A stretch of DNA of 64,000 bases, from positions 1 to 64,000 of the forward strand of contig NZ_VOBR01000007.1 in assembly GCF_007845675.1 (NCBI RefSeq), read 5' to 3'. Origin of the DNA: Lentzea tibetensis. GTDB lineage: Bacteria > Actinomycetota > Actinomycetes > Mycobacteriales > Pseudonocardiaceae. The stretch's first letter is position 1; every line of letters starts with the position of its first letter. The notes under the pieces are model-generated. The model saw only the letters and a program-made list of their open reading frames with translations, was not told the DNA's origin and did not search any database. Below are positions 1 to 8,841 of this stretch, piece by piece. The position numbers and the translations under genes were made by a program.

Positions 1-92
1 GACTTGGGGTGCGGCGTGGTACCCCTATCGGGCCGGCAGGTGCTCTTCCTGCCGGCGGAGCCGGCCCCACCACGCCGCGAGGGGCCCCAAGT
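1..92. repeat. Large inverted repeat / hairpin
   Basis: The outer arms are 1-20 and 68-92: GACTTGGGG at 1-9 pairs with CCCCAAGTC at 84-92, and GCGGCGTGGT pairs with ACCACGCCGC, with a 6-nt bulge. An inner hairpin has stem GCCGGCAGG at 32-40 and its complement at 48-56. It lies about 350 bp past the stop of the minus-strand gene at 440. It could be a terminator for a gene outside the window or the end of a small mobile element. There is no T-run, so the role is unproven. Confidence 0.5.
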
Positions 93-166
93 CAAGGCCC
101 AATCGCTGCGCCGAAGGCGCGACGCAAGCCACGACAGCGAAACACCGAAGCGCAGTAAGCATCAGA

Positions 167-345
167 CCCCGGCCCCAAGAAAAACCAGCAGCCAAGCAGG
201 GACCCGAGCCCCGACGAGAACCGGCAGCCAGGCAAAGACCCGAGCCCCGGCGAAACCGGCAGCCAGGCAAAGAACCCGGCCCCGACGAGAACCGGCAGCC
301 AGGCAAAGACCCCAGCACCACCGAGAACCGGCAGCCAAGCGACAC
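167..345. repeat. 36-bp minisatellite, 4-5 units
   Basis: About five degenerate head-to-tail units of roughly 36 bp (best at 203-238, 239-273, 274-309) share the core GAACCGGCAGCCAGGCAAAGA with a CCCGAGCCCCG segment. Because 36 is divisible by three, open frames run through the array on both strands. These have no start signal and no family resemblance, so I treat the stretch 93-439 as non-coding. A related core occurs at 34.7 kb. Confidence 0.7.
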
Positions 346-439
346 CTCGGACACGAGCGCCGATGAGACTGGAAGCAGGTGCCTCGTCGGACCCGCAACC
401 CAGGCCGGACGAGACACCGCTACCGCAACCTGAGCGGGG

Positions 440-1030
440 CTAGAAGAGCTCCGCTCCGATCGTCGTGCTGGCGCCGTGTCCGGTGTGGACCACGGTGTCC
501 GGCGGCAGGGTGAACAACCGCTCCTTGATGGACCGCTCGATGGTGGGCCGGTCCGAGTAGGAGCGCCCAGTAGCACCGGGACCACCGGAAAACAGCGTGT
601 CGCCGGTGAACAAGAGACCCATGTCGGGCACGTGGAAGCAGCACGCGCCCGGCGCGTGGCCCGGCGTGTGCAGGACGTGCACCTCTACGGTGCCGACTGG
701 GATGACCTGGCCGTCGGACAGTTCGCCCGGTTGCTCGCTGGGGTGGGTCATGTTCCACAGCACCAGGTCGTCGGGGTGCAGCAGGATGGGGGCGCCGGTG
801 GCGTCGGACAGTTCCGGAGCGAAGCGGATGTGGTCGTCGTGGGCGTGGGTCGCCAGGATGGCTACCACCCTGCGGGGGCCGATCACGTCCAGGATCGCGG
901 GTACCGAGTGCGGGGCGTCGATCACCACGCACTCGTTGTCGTCGCCCAGCACCCAGACGTTGTTGTCCACGTCGAAGGTTTCGCCGTCCAGCGAGAAGGT
1001 GCCGGACGTGACGGTGTGGTCGACTCGCAT
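440..1030 (-). CDS. MBL-fold hydrolase of the mycothiol formaldehyde pathway
   Basis: This 196-residue protein is a metallo-beta-lactamase-fold hydrolase. The zinc motif THAHDDH is at residues 61-67, followed by HTPGHAPG and GDTLF, the further metal ligands of the glyoxalase-II-like class. The ATG at 1030 overlaps the TGA of the upstream dehydrogenase gene by one base, so translation is probably coupled. In mycobacteria and relatives an MBL protein follows the S-(hydroxymethyl)mycothiol dehydrogenase gene (Rv2260 after Rv2259). The likely job is cleavage of the S-formylmycothiol or another mycothiol thioester made by that enzyme. The fold and linkage are visible; the substrate is inferred. 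Confidence 0.85.
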   Translation of the reverse strand: MRVDHTVTSGTFSLDGETFDVDNNVWVLGDDNECVVIDAPHSVPAILDVIGPRRVVAILATHAHDDHIRFAPELSDATGAPILLHPDDLVLWNMTHPSEQPGELSDGQVIPVGTVEVHVLHTPGHAPGACCFHVPDMGLLFTGDTLFSGGPGATGRSYSDRPTIERSIKERLFTLPPDTVVHTGHGASTTIGAELF

Positions 1031-2115
1031 CAGAAGACCACCACGGAACGTAGTACCTCGCCCTTGTGCATCTTGTCGAACGCGGCCTCGACCTGGTCGA
1101 GTGCGATCTCCTCGCTGACGAACGCGTCCAGGTCGAAGCGGCCCTGCTGGTACAGGTCCACGAGCATGGGGAAGTCGCGGGTGGGCAGGCAGTCGCCGTA
1201 CCACGAGGACTTCAGCGAGCCGCCGCGCGAGAAGAAGTCGATCAGGGGCATCTCGAGTTGCATGTCGGGGGTGGGGACGCCGACGAGAACCACAGTGCCT
1301 GCCAGGTCTCGGGCGTAGAACGCCTGCTTCCACGTCTCCGGGCGGCCTACAGCATCGATCACCACGTCGGCGCCGAAGCCTTCGGTGAGGTCCTGGATCG
1401 CGGACACCACGTCTGCCGAGCGGGCGTCGATCGTGTGGGTTGCGCCGAAACCCTTGGCCCACTCCAGTTTTCGCGGGTCCATGTCCACCGCGATGATCTT
1501 CGCGGCGCCTGCTATGCGGGCGCCCGCGATGGCGCCGTCGCCCACGCCGCCGCAGCCGATCACGGCCACCGAGTCGCCGCGTGAGACGCCGCCGGTGTTC
1601 ACGGCCGCGCCCACGCCGGCCATGACGCCGCAACCCAGGAGGCCGACTGCGGCGGCGCGGGCTGCGGGTGAGACCTTTGTGCACTGTCCTGAGTGGACGA
1701 GAGTTTTCTCTGCGAAGGCGCCGATGCCCAGTGCGGGGGACAGGGCGGTGCCGTCGGACAGGGTCATCGGCTGGGAGGCGTTGAACGTCGAGAAGCAGTA
1801 CCAGGGCTTGCCGCGGCGGCAAGCCCGGCACGAGCCGCACACGGCGCGCCAGTTGAGGACGACGAAGTCGCCCGGCTCGAGGTCGGTGACGCCGGCGCCG
1901 ACCTGTTCGACGACGCCCGCCGCCTCGTGGCCGAGCAGGAACGGGAAGTCGTCGTTGATGCCGCCCTCGCGGTAGTGCAGGTCGGTGTGGCAGACCCCGC
2001 ACGCCTGCACGCGCACGACCGCCTCGCCCGGTCCCGGGTCGGGGACCAGCACCGTCGTGAGCTCGACCGGCTGACCCTTGCCTCGGGCGATGACGCCCTT
2101 GACTTCCTGCGCCAC
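1030..2115 (-). CDS. mscR: S-(hydroxymethyl)mycothiol dehydrogenase
   Basis: This is a zinc-dependent class III-type alcohol dehydrogenase that oxidises the formaldehyde-mycothiol adduct with NAD+; the family member MscR/AdhE2 also reduces S-nitrosomycothiol. The catalytic zinc motif CGVCHTD is near residues 39-45 and GHEAAG follows. Four cysteines of the structural zinc lobe ([15 protein letters not shown]) and the Rossmann motif IGCGGVG are present. The GTG at 2115 gives exactly 361 residues, the usual family length, and has GGAG five bases upstream, so I prefer it to an ATG 72 bp further up. It lies 13 bp after the VOC gene and is coupled to the MBL gene. Confidence 0.93.
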   Translation of the reverse strand: MAQEVKGVIARGKGQPVELTTVLVPDPGPGEAVVRVQACGVCHTDLHYREGGINDDFPFLLGHEAAGVVEQVGAGVTDLEPGDFVVLNWRAVCGSCRACRRGKPWYCFSTFNASQPMTLSDGTALSPALGIGAFAEKTLVHSGQCTKVSPAARAAAVGLLGCGVMAGVGAAVNTGGVSRGDSVAVIGCGGVGDGAIAGARIAGAAKIIAVDMDPRKLEWAKGFGATHTIDARSADVVSAIQDLTEGFGADVVIDAVGRPETWKQAFYARDLAGTVVLVGVPTPDMQLEMPLIDFFSRGGSLKSSWYGDCLPTRDFPMLVDLYQQGRFDLDAFVSEEIALDQVEAAFDKMHKGEVLRSVVVF

Positions 2116-2128
2116 GTGCGACTCCGTT

Positions 2129-2647
2129 TCAGTCGACCAGGTGCTCGCCTTCGAACACCCCGAGCTCTTCGCGGTAGAACTCAACACCTACACCGTTGGG
2201 GTCGCGGATGTACAGGCTGTCCTCGACGCCGCGATCCGGGCCGAGGTACTCCACACCCGCGGAATCCAGCTTCGACTTGATCTGGTCGAAGTGGTCCGAA
2301 GAGACGGACAGCGCGAGGTGCTGCACCGCGCCGATGGTCTCCGAGTAGTCCGGGTGCTCATGGCCGGGGAAGTCGAAGAACCCCAGCAGGTTCCGGTTAC
2401 CGATGTCGAAGAAGAAGTGACTGGAACCGCGGTAGTCGCGGTTCTCCACGAGCTCCACGAGCGGGAAGCCCAGGAACTCCTGGTAGAAGCGGATCGTCTC
2501 CTCGACGTCCTTGCAGATCAGGGCGAGGTGGTGCACGCCGCGGACCGGGGTCGCGGGCCGACCGGTCCGCGGCTGGAGGTAACGCGACTTCAGTTCGGCT
2601 CGTCGTGACCTGATGGCGTCGAGCTCAGCACCGTCTGGCTGTGGCAT
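2129..2647 (-). CDS. VOC (glyoxalase-like) protein
   Basis: This 172-residue protein has a vicinal-oxygen-chelate fold. It begins the core with [13 protein letters not shown] and ends with HLALSVSS...[15 protein letters not shown], the beta-alpha-beta-beta-beta pairing of glyoxalase/dioxygenase-type proteins. The putative metal ligands are the His of HHLAL, the His of VQHLAL and the Glu of VEFY. It sits between the chorismatase-like gene and mscR in a minus-strand operon, so it may act on an aromatic or thiol-adduct substrate. That is inference; VOC proteins are too diverse to assign a reaction. The ATG at 2647 is chosen because the longer start at 2683 would overlap the upstream gene. Confidence 0.8.
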   Translation of the reverse strand: MPQPDGAELDAIRSRRAELKSRYLQPRTGRPATPVRGVHHLALICKDVEETIRFYQEFLGFPLVELVENRDYRGSSHFFFDIGNRNLLGFFDFPGHEHPDYSETIGAVQHLALSVSSDHFDQIKSKLDSAGVEYLGPDRGVEDSLYIRDPNGVGVEFYREELGVFEGEHLVD

Positions 2648-2669
2648 GCCGCCCAGAGTAGTTTCATTT

Positions 2670-3521
2670 TCAACCTGCCACACCTTCGAACTCTGCGGTC
2701 CGGTCCGAGTGCAGCAGTCCGGCGTGGAGGTAGGCCACGTCGGTCTCCGCCAGCAGGCGCGACTCGCAGTCGTACTGCACCGACGCCATCTGGTCCGGGT
2801 GCCGCACGTAGACCTTCAACGACGTGATGTCGGTCAGCTCGTACCCGCGGTCGATGCCCCAGTCCCGCAGGTTGATCTTGCTGATCAGGTGCTCGACGTC
2901 GTCCAGCGACGACGCCGAGAAGTACAGCCGGTCGTGCAGGAACGTGCCGCGCGCGCCGGTCGGCGCGATGATCGTCACCGGCACCCCGGTGCGGCACGCG
3001 AGCAGGTGAAACGCGGTGCCGCCGCCGAGCGACTTGATCGCGGTCGCCGTCGGCAGGCCGCTCCACGTCACCGGCCGCTTCGCGAACGCCTCGGCCTGGC
3101 CGAGCAGGAAGTCCTGGTAGGTGCGCGGGGTGAGGTCCTCGAGGAAGTTCCACATCCGGAACACGTGGTGGTAGCCGAGCGCGCCCGCCAGCTCCAGCGC
3201 CGCGCGGAACGCGAGGCGGGCGGCGTAGGTGTGCTCGTTGCACGGCGGGATGCGGCCCGCGCAGAACAGGTACTCGCCGTCGTGCGAGAACGCGATGGCC
3301 TTGTGCTCACCCGACTCGACCGGCCGGGGCGTCGCCCACACCTCGGCGAAGCTGTTGGCGGGCTCGTCGACGAGGTGGACGTTGAGGGTGGCGTGGCCGC
3401 CGCGTGACTCAGGGTTGAACGTGGTGCCGGTGTAGTTCACGACGCCCAGCGCGCCGGGGACCGGGCCCGTGATGGGCTCGAATCTGGAAGACAATGCGCG
3501 AGCGTTCAGTTGTCGCGTCAT
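2670..3521 (-). CDS. Chorismatase-like protein (FkbO/Hyg5/XanB2 type)
   Basis: The 283-residue protein matches the trimeric RidA-like chorismatase group. RMWNFLEDL (122-130) followed by YQDFLLGQAEAF parallels the RIWNYLP...YxxFxxGR segment of XanB2/FkbO. GLPTATAI (155-162), LKVYVRHPDQ (235-244) and the terminal TAEFEG parallel further conserved blocks. Those enzymes hydrolyse chorismate to pyruvate plus a dihydroxy- or hydroxybenzoate. Two oddities suggest a changed or lost activity: it is about 60 residues shorter than typical members, and the usual SGTASI...GH block reads YFSASSLDD. The ATG at 3521 has GGGAGG upstream. It heads the operon leading into the VOC and mscR genes. Confidence 0.65.
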   Translation of the reverse strand: MTRQLNARALSSRFEPITGPVPGALGVVNYTGTTFNPESRGGHATLNVHLVDEPANSFAEVWATPRPVESGEHKAIAFSHDGEYLFCAGRIPPCNEHTYAARLAFRAALELAGALGYHHVFRMWNFLEDLTPRTYQDFLLGQAEAFAKRPVTWSGLPTATAIKSLGGGTAFHLLACRTGVPVTIIAPTGARGTFLHDRLYFSASSLDDVEHLISKINLRDWGIDRGYELTDITSLKVYVRHPDQMASVQYDCESRLLAETDVAYLHAGLLHSDRTAEFEGVAG

Positions 3522-3623
3522 CTTCAGCCTCCCGGAGTCGACCGGGCCAGAGTATGTCGCGAACCGATTGGTGTGTACCTTTGCGTCTCGATTGGCGCAA
3601 TTCGCACACCGTCCGTAGAGGAC

Positions 3624-3896
3624 TCAATCCTCCTCGTCGCCCGGCCATTCACCTGTCAACTTGTCGAAACCTGTGGCGCCGCCGCGATCGATGACAGCCT
3701 TGACCAGGCCGAATATTGCGCCCTGCAACGTTGCTGCCAGCAAGACCTCTGTCCACGTCCCGTTGCGCATCGTCGCGCTGGGTGCTTCTTTTTCACCGCT
3801 TATGAATTTCCACACCTGGCCGAAAACTGCCGACGCGGCCAGCCCGCCGAGCACGCCGAAGAGCAATCCCAGTGGTCGGTACAAGAGCTTCGTCAT
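3624..3896 (-). CDS. DUF4235 small membrane protein
   Basis: This 90-residue protein has two hydrophobic stretches (LGLLFGVLGGLAASAVFGQVW and VLLAATLQGAIFGLVKAVIDR) separated by a polar loop, the layout of DUF4235 family proteins of actinobacteria. The ATG at 3896 has AGGAGG seven bases upstream and overlaps the DUF3618 gene by four bases. It is the last gene of a three-gene envelope operon. No enzyme activity is expected; an envelope or stress role is only suggested by its partners. Confidence 0.85.
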   Translation of the reverse strand: MTKLLYRPLGLLFGVLGGLAASAVFGQVWKFISGEKEAPSATMRNGTWTEVLLAATLQGAIFGLVKAVIDRGGATGFDKLTGEWPGDEED

Positions 3897-4180
3897 CGGG
3901 ACCTCCTGGACAGGATCCACAGCAGCATCACGATCGCGCCCAGCACGGCGGCGACCGCGGCCGGATGCCTGCGCGCTTTCTCGATCTGCACGGCGACGGG
4001 TTCCGGCAGCTGCTCGACGGCGTGGTCGGTGGCCGCGGTCATCCTGGCGGTCGTCTCGTGCGCCTTCTCCTTGACACGACCGGGCACGTCCATCTTGTGC
4101 GCCAACGCTTCCACGGTCTCACCGAGCTGCTTGCGGGTGCGTTCGATGTCCTCGCGCAGCTCGTCTTCCGGGGTGGTCAT
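3893..4180 (-). CDS. DUF3618 membrane-anchored protein
   Basis: This 95-residue protein has an N-terminal amphipathic helix beginning with EDELREDIERTRKQLGETVEAL, the signature of DUF3618, then a charged helical linker. A single C-terminal membrane helix (AAVAAVLGAIVMLLWIL) ends in RRSR. It overlaps both neighbours by four bases (ATGA), so the three genes form one translational unit. The topology suggests a cytoplasmic helical domain tethered to the membrane. Function is unknown in the family. Confidence 0.85.
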   Translation of the reverse strand: MTTPEDELREDIERTRKQLGETVEALAHKMDVPGRVKEKAHETTARMTAATDHAVEQLPEPVAVQIEKARRHPAAVAAVLGAIVMLLWILSRRSR

Positions 4181-4566
4181 CGGTGGGCTCCTTCACGGAT
4201 CGCGGTGATGTCCTGCTTGACGCTCTCGACCGCTTCGCGCGGAACCGGGGGAGTGCCCTGTTTGACCTGCGAGCGTCCGACGAGTGCCAGCACACCCGCG
4301 ACCAGGAGCAGCGCGCCCGCGACGATGAACGCCGCGATCCACGCCGCGAGCACCGTGGCCAGCAGCATGATCAGCCCGGCGACGACGCTCAGGCCGCCCC
4401 ACCACGCGAAGACGCCGGCTCCGCCGAAGAGGCCGGCGCCGGCGCCAACGTGTTTGCCCTTGTGCTTCAGCTCCGCCACGGCGAGCCTGATCTCGTCGCG
4501 GGTGAGCCTGCTCACCTGCTCGGACAGCTGGTTCACCAGCTGCGCGGTCGACGTGTCGTGGTTCAT
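4177..4566 (-). CDS. Holin-X / DUF1469-type phage holin family protein
   Basis: The 129-residue protein starts with a polar helix (TAQLVNQLSEQVSRLTRDEIRLAVAELKHKGKHVG) typical of the actinobacterial Holin-X/YqjE group. Two long membrane segments follow, at about residues 52-75 and 78-95, and then a polar tail. It is the first gene of the DUF1469-DUF3618-DUF4235 operon, a common actinobacterial arrangement. Despite the family name these proteins are chromosomal and not phage lysis proteins. A role in membrane or envelope homeostasis is inferred. Confidence 0.85.
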   Translation of the reverse strand: MNHDTSTAQLVNQLSEQVSRLTRDEIRLAVAELKHKGKHVGAGAGLFGGAGVFAWWGGLSVVAGLIMLLATVLAAWIAAFIVAGALLLVAGVLALVGRSQVKQGTPPVPREAVESVKQDITAIREGAHR

Positions 4567-4614
4567 GCACGTCGGCTACCCGCAGCCGCGAGCGTTTACT
4601 CCGTCACCGCGAGG

Positions 4615-4983
4615 TCACTGGGCTTCCTGGGCCTGCTTCACCTTCTCGTGCACCTCGGCCATGTCGACGTCGCGCGCCTGCTTGATCAGGTCCTCCAGTG
4701 CGGGCGCGGGGAGTGCGCCGGGCTGCGAGTACAGCACCACGCCCTCGCGCACGATCATCAGCGTCGGGATCGACCGGATGCCGAACGCGCCGGCGAGCTG
4801 CTGCTGGTCCTCGGTGTCGACCTTGCCGAACACCAGGTCCTCGTGCTGCTCGGAGGCGTCCTCGAAGATCGGCGCGAACTGGCGGCACGGGCCGCACCAC
4901 GACGCCCAGAAGTCGACCAGGACGATGCCGGACCCGCCGACCACCTCATCGAAGTTCTCCGTGGTCAGGTCCACCGTGGCCAT
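4615..4983 (-). CDS. Thioredoxin
   Basis: This 122-residue thioredoxin has the active site WASWCGPCRQF at about residues 31-41 and the cis-proline motif SIPTLM later in the fold. The C-terminal tail of about 15 residues is somewhat longer than usual and rich in charge. The ATG at 4983 (MATVDLTTENF) is preferred to an upstream start because the fold begins right after it. It is transcribed on its own side of the LAL gene, 58 bp downstream of that gene's stop. It would supply reducing equivalents to cytoplasmic disulfide-dependent enzymes. Confidence 0.93.
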   Translation of the reverse strand: MATVDLTTENFDEVVGGSGIVLVDFWASWCGPCRQFAPIFEDASEQHEDLVFGKVDTEDQQQLAGAFGIRSIPTLMIVREGVVLYSQPGALPAPALEDLIKQARDVDMAEVHEKVKQAQEAQ

Positions 4984-5040
4984 CTGCGTTCCTCCTATGT
5001 CGGCTGTCCGGTCCAACGGACGACAGCCAACAAGAATTCC

Positions 5041-7665
5041 CTAGGCGCTGCTGGCCATGTCGGTGGGCAGGTCGGTCCGGTCCTTGACGTTGAGCTTCCG
5101 GTACACGCGGGTGAGGTGCTGCTCGACGGTGCTGGGGGTGATGAACAGCTTGTCCGCGATCTCCCTGTTGGTGTGCCCGGTCGCGGCCAGCGCGGCCACC
5201 CGGCGTTCCGCGCCGGACAGCGCGTCCGCACCGCAGGCCGCGTGCGGTTCCTCGTCCGGCAGGAGCTCGCGGCACAACGGCAGCGCGTCGCACTCCTTCG
5301 CGATGTGCCACGCCCTGCGCAGCACCATCCGCGCGCGCCGCTGGTCGCCGAGCGCGTGGTGGGCGCGGCTGAGCTCACCCGACGCGCGCGCCAGCTCGTA
5401 GCGGTCGCCGCACAGCTCCAGCACCTCGGCGGCCTCGGCCAGCAGCGCCGGTCTGCGCGTCGGGTCCTCGCACGCGGCGAGGATCCGCAGTGCCGCGCCG
5501 CGCGCCCGCGACGGGCCCTCGCCGGTGATGTCCAGCTGTTCGAACGCCAGCGAGCGCGCCCGATCTGGCATGTCCTGGCGCAGCCACGCTTCGGCCGCGC
5601 CGGTCCGCCACGGCACGAAGCCCGGCGCGTCGAGCCGCCACGAGCTCACCAGCTCGCCCACGACGAGGAAGTCGGCCAGCGCGGCGTGCTGCCGCCCGGT
5701 CGCGAGGTGGTGCTGCCCGCGCGCGTACAGGTAGTGCACGCCCGCGCGCGTCTCGAACATCGTCTCCGGCACGGGCAGTTCGACGAGCCGCGCGGCGTCG
5801 TCCAGCCGCCCGGAGTACGTGGCGGCGAGCAGCGCGCAGCTCAGCGGGAAGCCGAGGTTCGTGCCCCAGCCCTGGGCGTCGAGCGTGGTGAGCGCGGTGT
5901 CGGCGTACCGCGCCGCCTCGCGCAGGTCACCCTGGCGCACCGAGATCTCCGCGCGGGTGCCGGACAGCGTGGCCCGCAACGTGTCCGCCCGCTTGCCCTC
6001 GGCCGCGGCGAGCAGCCGGTCGCACCACGTCGCGGCCGTGTCGAGCCGGTCGGCGTAGACGAGCGCCAGCAGCGCGGCGACGCGGTAGTCGGACACGCCG
6101 TTCGCCCGCGCGCCCTGCAGGATCTGCTCGGCGGTGACGACCGCCTCCTCGCCGCACCGGCCGGTCAGCACCTGCGCCAGCGCGGTCGTCGCGCGCGCCC
6201 ACGGGTCGGCGGTGAGCGTGCCCGGCGGCTCCGCGGCACCGGTCCGATCGGCCAGCCGGGGGTAGCAGCAGGCCAGCCACAGCTCGACGGCCTGCGGAAC
6301 CGACCTGGACGCACGCGTCCGTTCGAGTGCTTCCGCGGCCTCGGTGAAGCGGCCGTGCCACAGCATCTGGCGCATCAGCGACACGGTGTCCCAGCATCCG
6401 AGCAGTCCTTCGCGCGAAGCGGCGAGCAACGCGGGGAAGTGCCGTGCCGCGGTGGCCGGGCTGGTGCGCCATTCCACGCGGGCGAGCCGGGACCGGATCG
6501 ACGCCCGCTGCTTGTCGTCGGTACCGGTGCGCACGGCCCGTTCGAGGTGCAGCACGGCCTGCTCGACGTCACCCTCGCGCAGCGCGTGCTCAGCCGCCTC
6601 GTGCAGGACGGGCGCCGCCCACGCCGCGAGCGGACGGTCCGCCGCGGCGAGGTGCCGCGCGATGTCGATGGCCGGCGCGCCCTGGTCGTGCAGCAGCCGC
6701 GCCGCGCGCAGGTGGAGTTCCCCCAGCTCACTCCGGGAGAGGTCGTCGAGAACGACGGACGCCGACGCGGGGTGCCGGAACCAGCCGTCGGCGAGCAGGC
6801 CCGCCGACTCCATGGCGTGCACCGTGCGCGGCACGTCCAGCACGTCCACCCCGGTGAGTTGGGCGAGCAGCGTCGGCGACGGGTCCTCGCCCAGCACCGC
6901 GAGTCCGGCGGCGAGCGCGACGACGGCGGGGTCGCTGCGGTGCACGCACGCCAGCAGGTCCTCGCGGAACGCGGGCCCGAAGAACCGGCGGGTCGTGTCG
7001 TGGTCCTCCAGCAGCGCGTGCGCGAGCAGCGGGTTCCCGCCGCTGAGCTGGTGCACGTCGTCGGCGAGGTGCGCGGCGAGCTGGCCGGTCTCGCGCCGGG
7101 ACAGCGCGGCGAGCCGGATGCGGCGGCAGTGCCGTTCGCGCAACAGCTCGGAGTGGAACGGCGTGCGGGGCTGGTCGATCTCGGTCAGCACGAGCAGGAC
7201 GCGGGCCGTGCCGACCCGTCTGGCCAGGTACAACAGGCAGTCCAGCGACGGGGCGTCGGCGTGCTGGACGTCGTCGACGCCGATCAGCAGCGGACGCTCC
7301 TCGGCGAGGTCCGTCAGCGCGCGGCTGACGTCGTGCAGCACCATCGCGTGCTCGGCGACGCTGGGGTCGAGCTCGGTCAGCCCGTTGCCCACGAGCCGGG
7401 CGATCCGGTCCGGTGTGGCCGGCAGCAGCTGACTGATGACACCGAGCGGAAGCAGTCGTTCGGCCGGCGAGCAGGTGGCCTTCTGGAACCGCAGTCCGTC
7501 TTTTGACGCTTTCTCGGCAAAGGTGTGAATCAACTCCGTCTTTCCGCAACCGACCGGGCCGCTCACCAGAGCGACCCGGCCGTTTCCGGAAAGGCAGTCC
7601 GCTCCCATGCGTTCGAGTTGGGCAAGTTGGTCCGCTCGTCCGATCAAGGTCACGCTCGTCCGCAC
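5041..7665 (-). CDS. LAL-type LuxR transcriptional regulator
   Basis: This 874-residue regulator of the large ATP-binding LuxR class has an N-terminal AAA/STAND ATPase with Walker A GPVGCGKTE near residue 34 and Walker B LLIGVDDVQ. A long helical, TPR-like middle follows, and the C-terminal LuxR helix-turn-helix (LSGAERRVAALAATGHTNREIADKLF...VEQHLTRVYRKL) is about residues 810-865. Such proteins activate secondary-metabolite or catabolic operons on sensing a ligand. It lies immediately downstream of the truncated FAD monooxygenase gene on the same strand, which may be its target. The start could also be the GTG at 7653, which has GGA at suitable spacing. Confidence 0.88.
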   Translation of the reverse strand: MRTSVTLIGRADQLAQLERMGADCLSGNGRVALVSGPVGCGKTELIHTFAEKASKDGLRFQKATCSPAERLLPLGVISQLLPATPDRIARLVGNGLTELDPSVAEHAMVLHDVSRALTDLAEERPLLIGVDDVQHADAPSLDCLLYLARRVGTARVLLVLTEIDQPRTPFHSELLRERHCRRIRLAALSRRETGQLAAHLADDVHQLSGGNPLLAHALLEDHDTTRRFFGPAFREDLLACVHRSDPAVVALAAGLAVLGEDPSPTLLAQLTGVDVLDVPRTVHAMESAGLLADGWFRHPASASVVLDDLSRSELGELHLRAARLLHDQGAPAIDIARHLAAADRPLAAWAAPVLHEAAEHALREGDVEQAVLHLERAVRTGTDDKQRASIRSRLARVEWRTSPATAARHFPALLAASREGLLGCWDTVSLMRQMLWHGRFTEAAEALERTRASRSVPQAVELWLACCYPRLADRTGAAEPPGTLTADPWARATTALAQVLTGRCGEEAVVTAEQILQGARANGVSDYRVAALLALVYADRLDTAATWCDRLLAAAEGKRADTLRATLSGTRAEISVRQGDLREAARYADTALTTLDAQGWGTNLGFPLSCALLAATYSGRLDDAARLVELPVPETMFETRAGVHYLYARGQHHLATGRQHAALADFLVVGELVSSWRLDAPGFVPWRTGAAEAWLRQDMPDRARSLAFEQLDITGEGPSRARGAALRILAACEDPTRRPALLAEAAEVLELCGDRYELARASGELSRAHHALGDQRRARMVLRRAWHIAKECDALPLCRELLPDEEPHAACGADALSGAERRVAALAATGHTNREIADKLFITPSTVEQHLTRVYRKLNVKDRTDLPTDMASSA

Positions 7666-7704
7666 GGCTTTTGAACGGCCGAAGGTTCGAACGAATTTAT
7701 GAGT

Positions 7705-8841
7705 TCACTCGATCGGACGCGGCCGGAATCGGCGCCGGAATAACTGCTCGCGCAGGTCGTCCACGAGATCGGCCAGATCGCACTCGTCGTGCGCGGTGCC
7801 GAACAGGTAGAAGTCCGGCCGCACGAGCGCACCGATCTCACCGGCCTCGGCGAGGTACGGCAGGTACACGTCGTCGACGTCGACCACGGTGCCGCCGCCC
7901 GCCTGGTCGAGCGGCGTTCCCGCTGGCAGGAGCTGCACGACGTGGGCGTCGATGTCGTGCAGGAACGCCCGCAGCCGGTCGGTCAGCACCTCCTTCGGCG
8001 GCGCCGTCGACATGAGCACGAACCCGCGTCCGACGACGTCGTCCAACGCGCCGCGCTGGTCCGCCGTCGCCACGCTGGCCTGCGGCAACAGCTGTCCGGT
8101 GTGATCACCGGTCGCCGGGTGGACCACGCCGGACGAGAGCCTGCGCGGGTTCTGCCGCTCGACGGCGTAGCTGTCCAGCAGCGCCTCGTTCGCGCGGTCG
8201 CGGAGCACCAGGTCGAGCTTCCACGCCAGGTTGGACGAGTCGCGGATGCCCGCGCACATGCCAGGTCCCGCGAGCAGCGGCGCCAGGTTCGCCGAGTCGC
8301 CCGCGAGCAGGATGCGGCCGGAGCGCCAGCGGTCCGTCTCGTGGTGGAAGCTGTGCATGCCGTCGCAGCCGACGACCCAGGACGCCGTGATCACGTCGCC
8401 ACCCGCGACGACCTCGGCGTAGCCGCCCCGGTCGACGAGCAGCGCCGCCTCGACGCCGCGCACCACGGTGAGGTTCGGCAGCTTCCGCTCCCGGTCGGCG
8501 AGCGCGGCCTGCAGCGCGGGTTGGTGGAACAGCGTGAGGCACGCCCACCGCTTCGGTTGTGAGAATCGCAGCGTGGCATTCTCGAATTCGAGACAGATGG
8601 CCGGTACGCCTATTTGCCGCAGTCGCGTTCCGAGTCCGGCGCTGGCGAGTACGCGCATGGTCTCGCTGTCGAACCCGATGACACTGGGAATGGAGGTCGC
8701 GGCGGAGCTGGGATCAACGACGGTGGTGAGCCAGCCGCGTTGTGCGAGAAGTATGCCGAGCACCTGGCCGACGGGTCCGTGGCCGACGACCAGCACGTCG
8801 GTGTCGGGGCAGGAGTGCGCGGAGGGTGTGGGCATCGCCAT
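7705..8841 (-). CDS. FAD-dependent aromatic hydroxylase-like protein, internally shortened
   Basis: This 378-residue relative of PHBH/MhpA-type flavin monooxygenases has an N-terminal Rossmann motif VVGHGPVGQVLGILLAQRG (GxGxxG). It also has the DG motif WVVGCDGMHS and the GD motif GRILLAGDSAN followed by GPGMCAGIRDSSNLAWKLDL. In family members roughly 100 residues of substrate-binding sheet lie between DG and GD; here DG runs straight into GD with only about a dozen residues. The frame is intact. The ATG at 8841 has AGGGGAAG upstream. It may be a degenerate or repurposed enzyme. It could be read from the same promoter region as the divergent ABC importer at 9021. Confidence 0.75.
   Translation of the reverse strand: MAMPTPSAHSCPDTDVLVVGHGPVGQVLGILLAQRGWLTTVVDPSSAATSIPSVIGFDSETMRVLASAGLGTRLRQIGVPAICLEFENATLRFSQPKRWACLTLFHQPALQAALADRERKLPNLTVVRGVEAALLVDRGGYAEVVAGGDVITASWVVGCDGMHSFHHETDRWRSGRILLAGDSANLAPLLAGPGMCAGIRDSSNLAWKLDLVLRDRANEALLDSYAVERQNPRRLSSGVVHPATGDHTGQLLPQASVATADQRGALDDVVGRGFVLMSTAPPKEVLTDRLRAFLHDIDAHVVQLLPAGTPLDQAGGGTVVDVDDVYLPYLAEAGEIGALVRPDFYLFGTAHDECDLADLVDDLREQLFRRRFRPRPIE

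Noticed and set aside
4-366. Repeat-rich open frame at the start
   Set aside because: It follows from the 36-bp repeat length being divisible by three; both strands are open and there is no ribosome site.
4183-7506. Open frame of over 1100 codons on the plus strand
   Set aside because: It runs antisense through the holin-type, thioredoxin and LAL genes, which have clear motifs.
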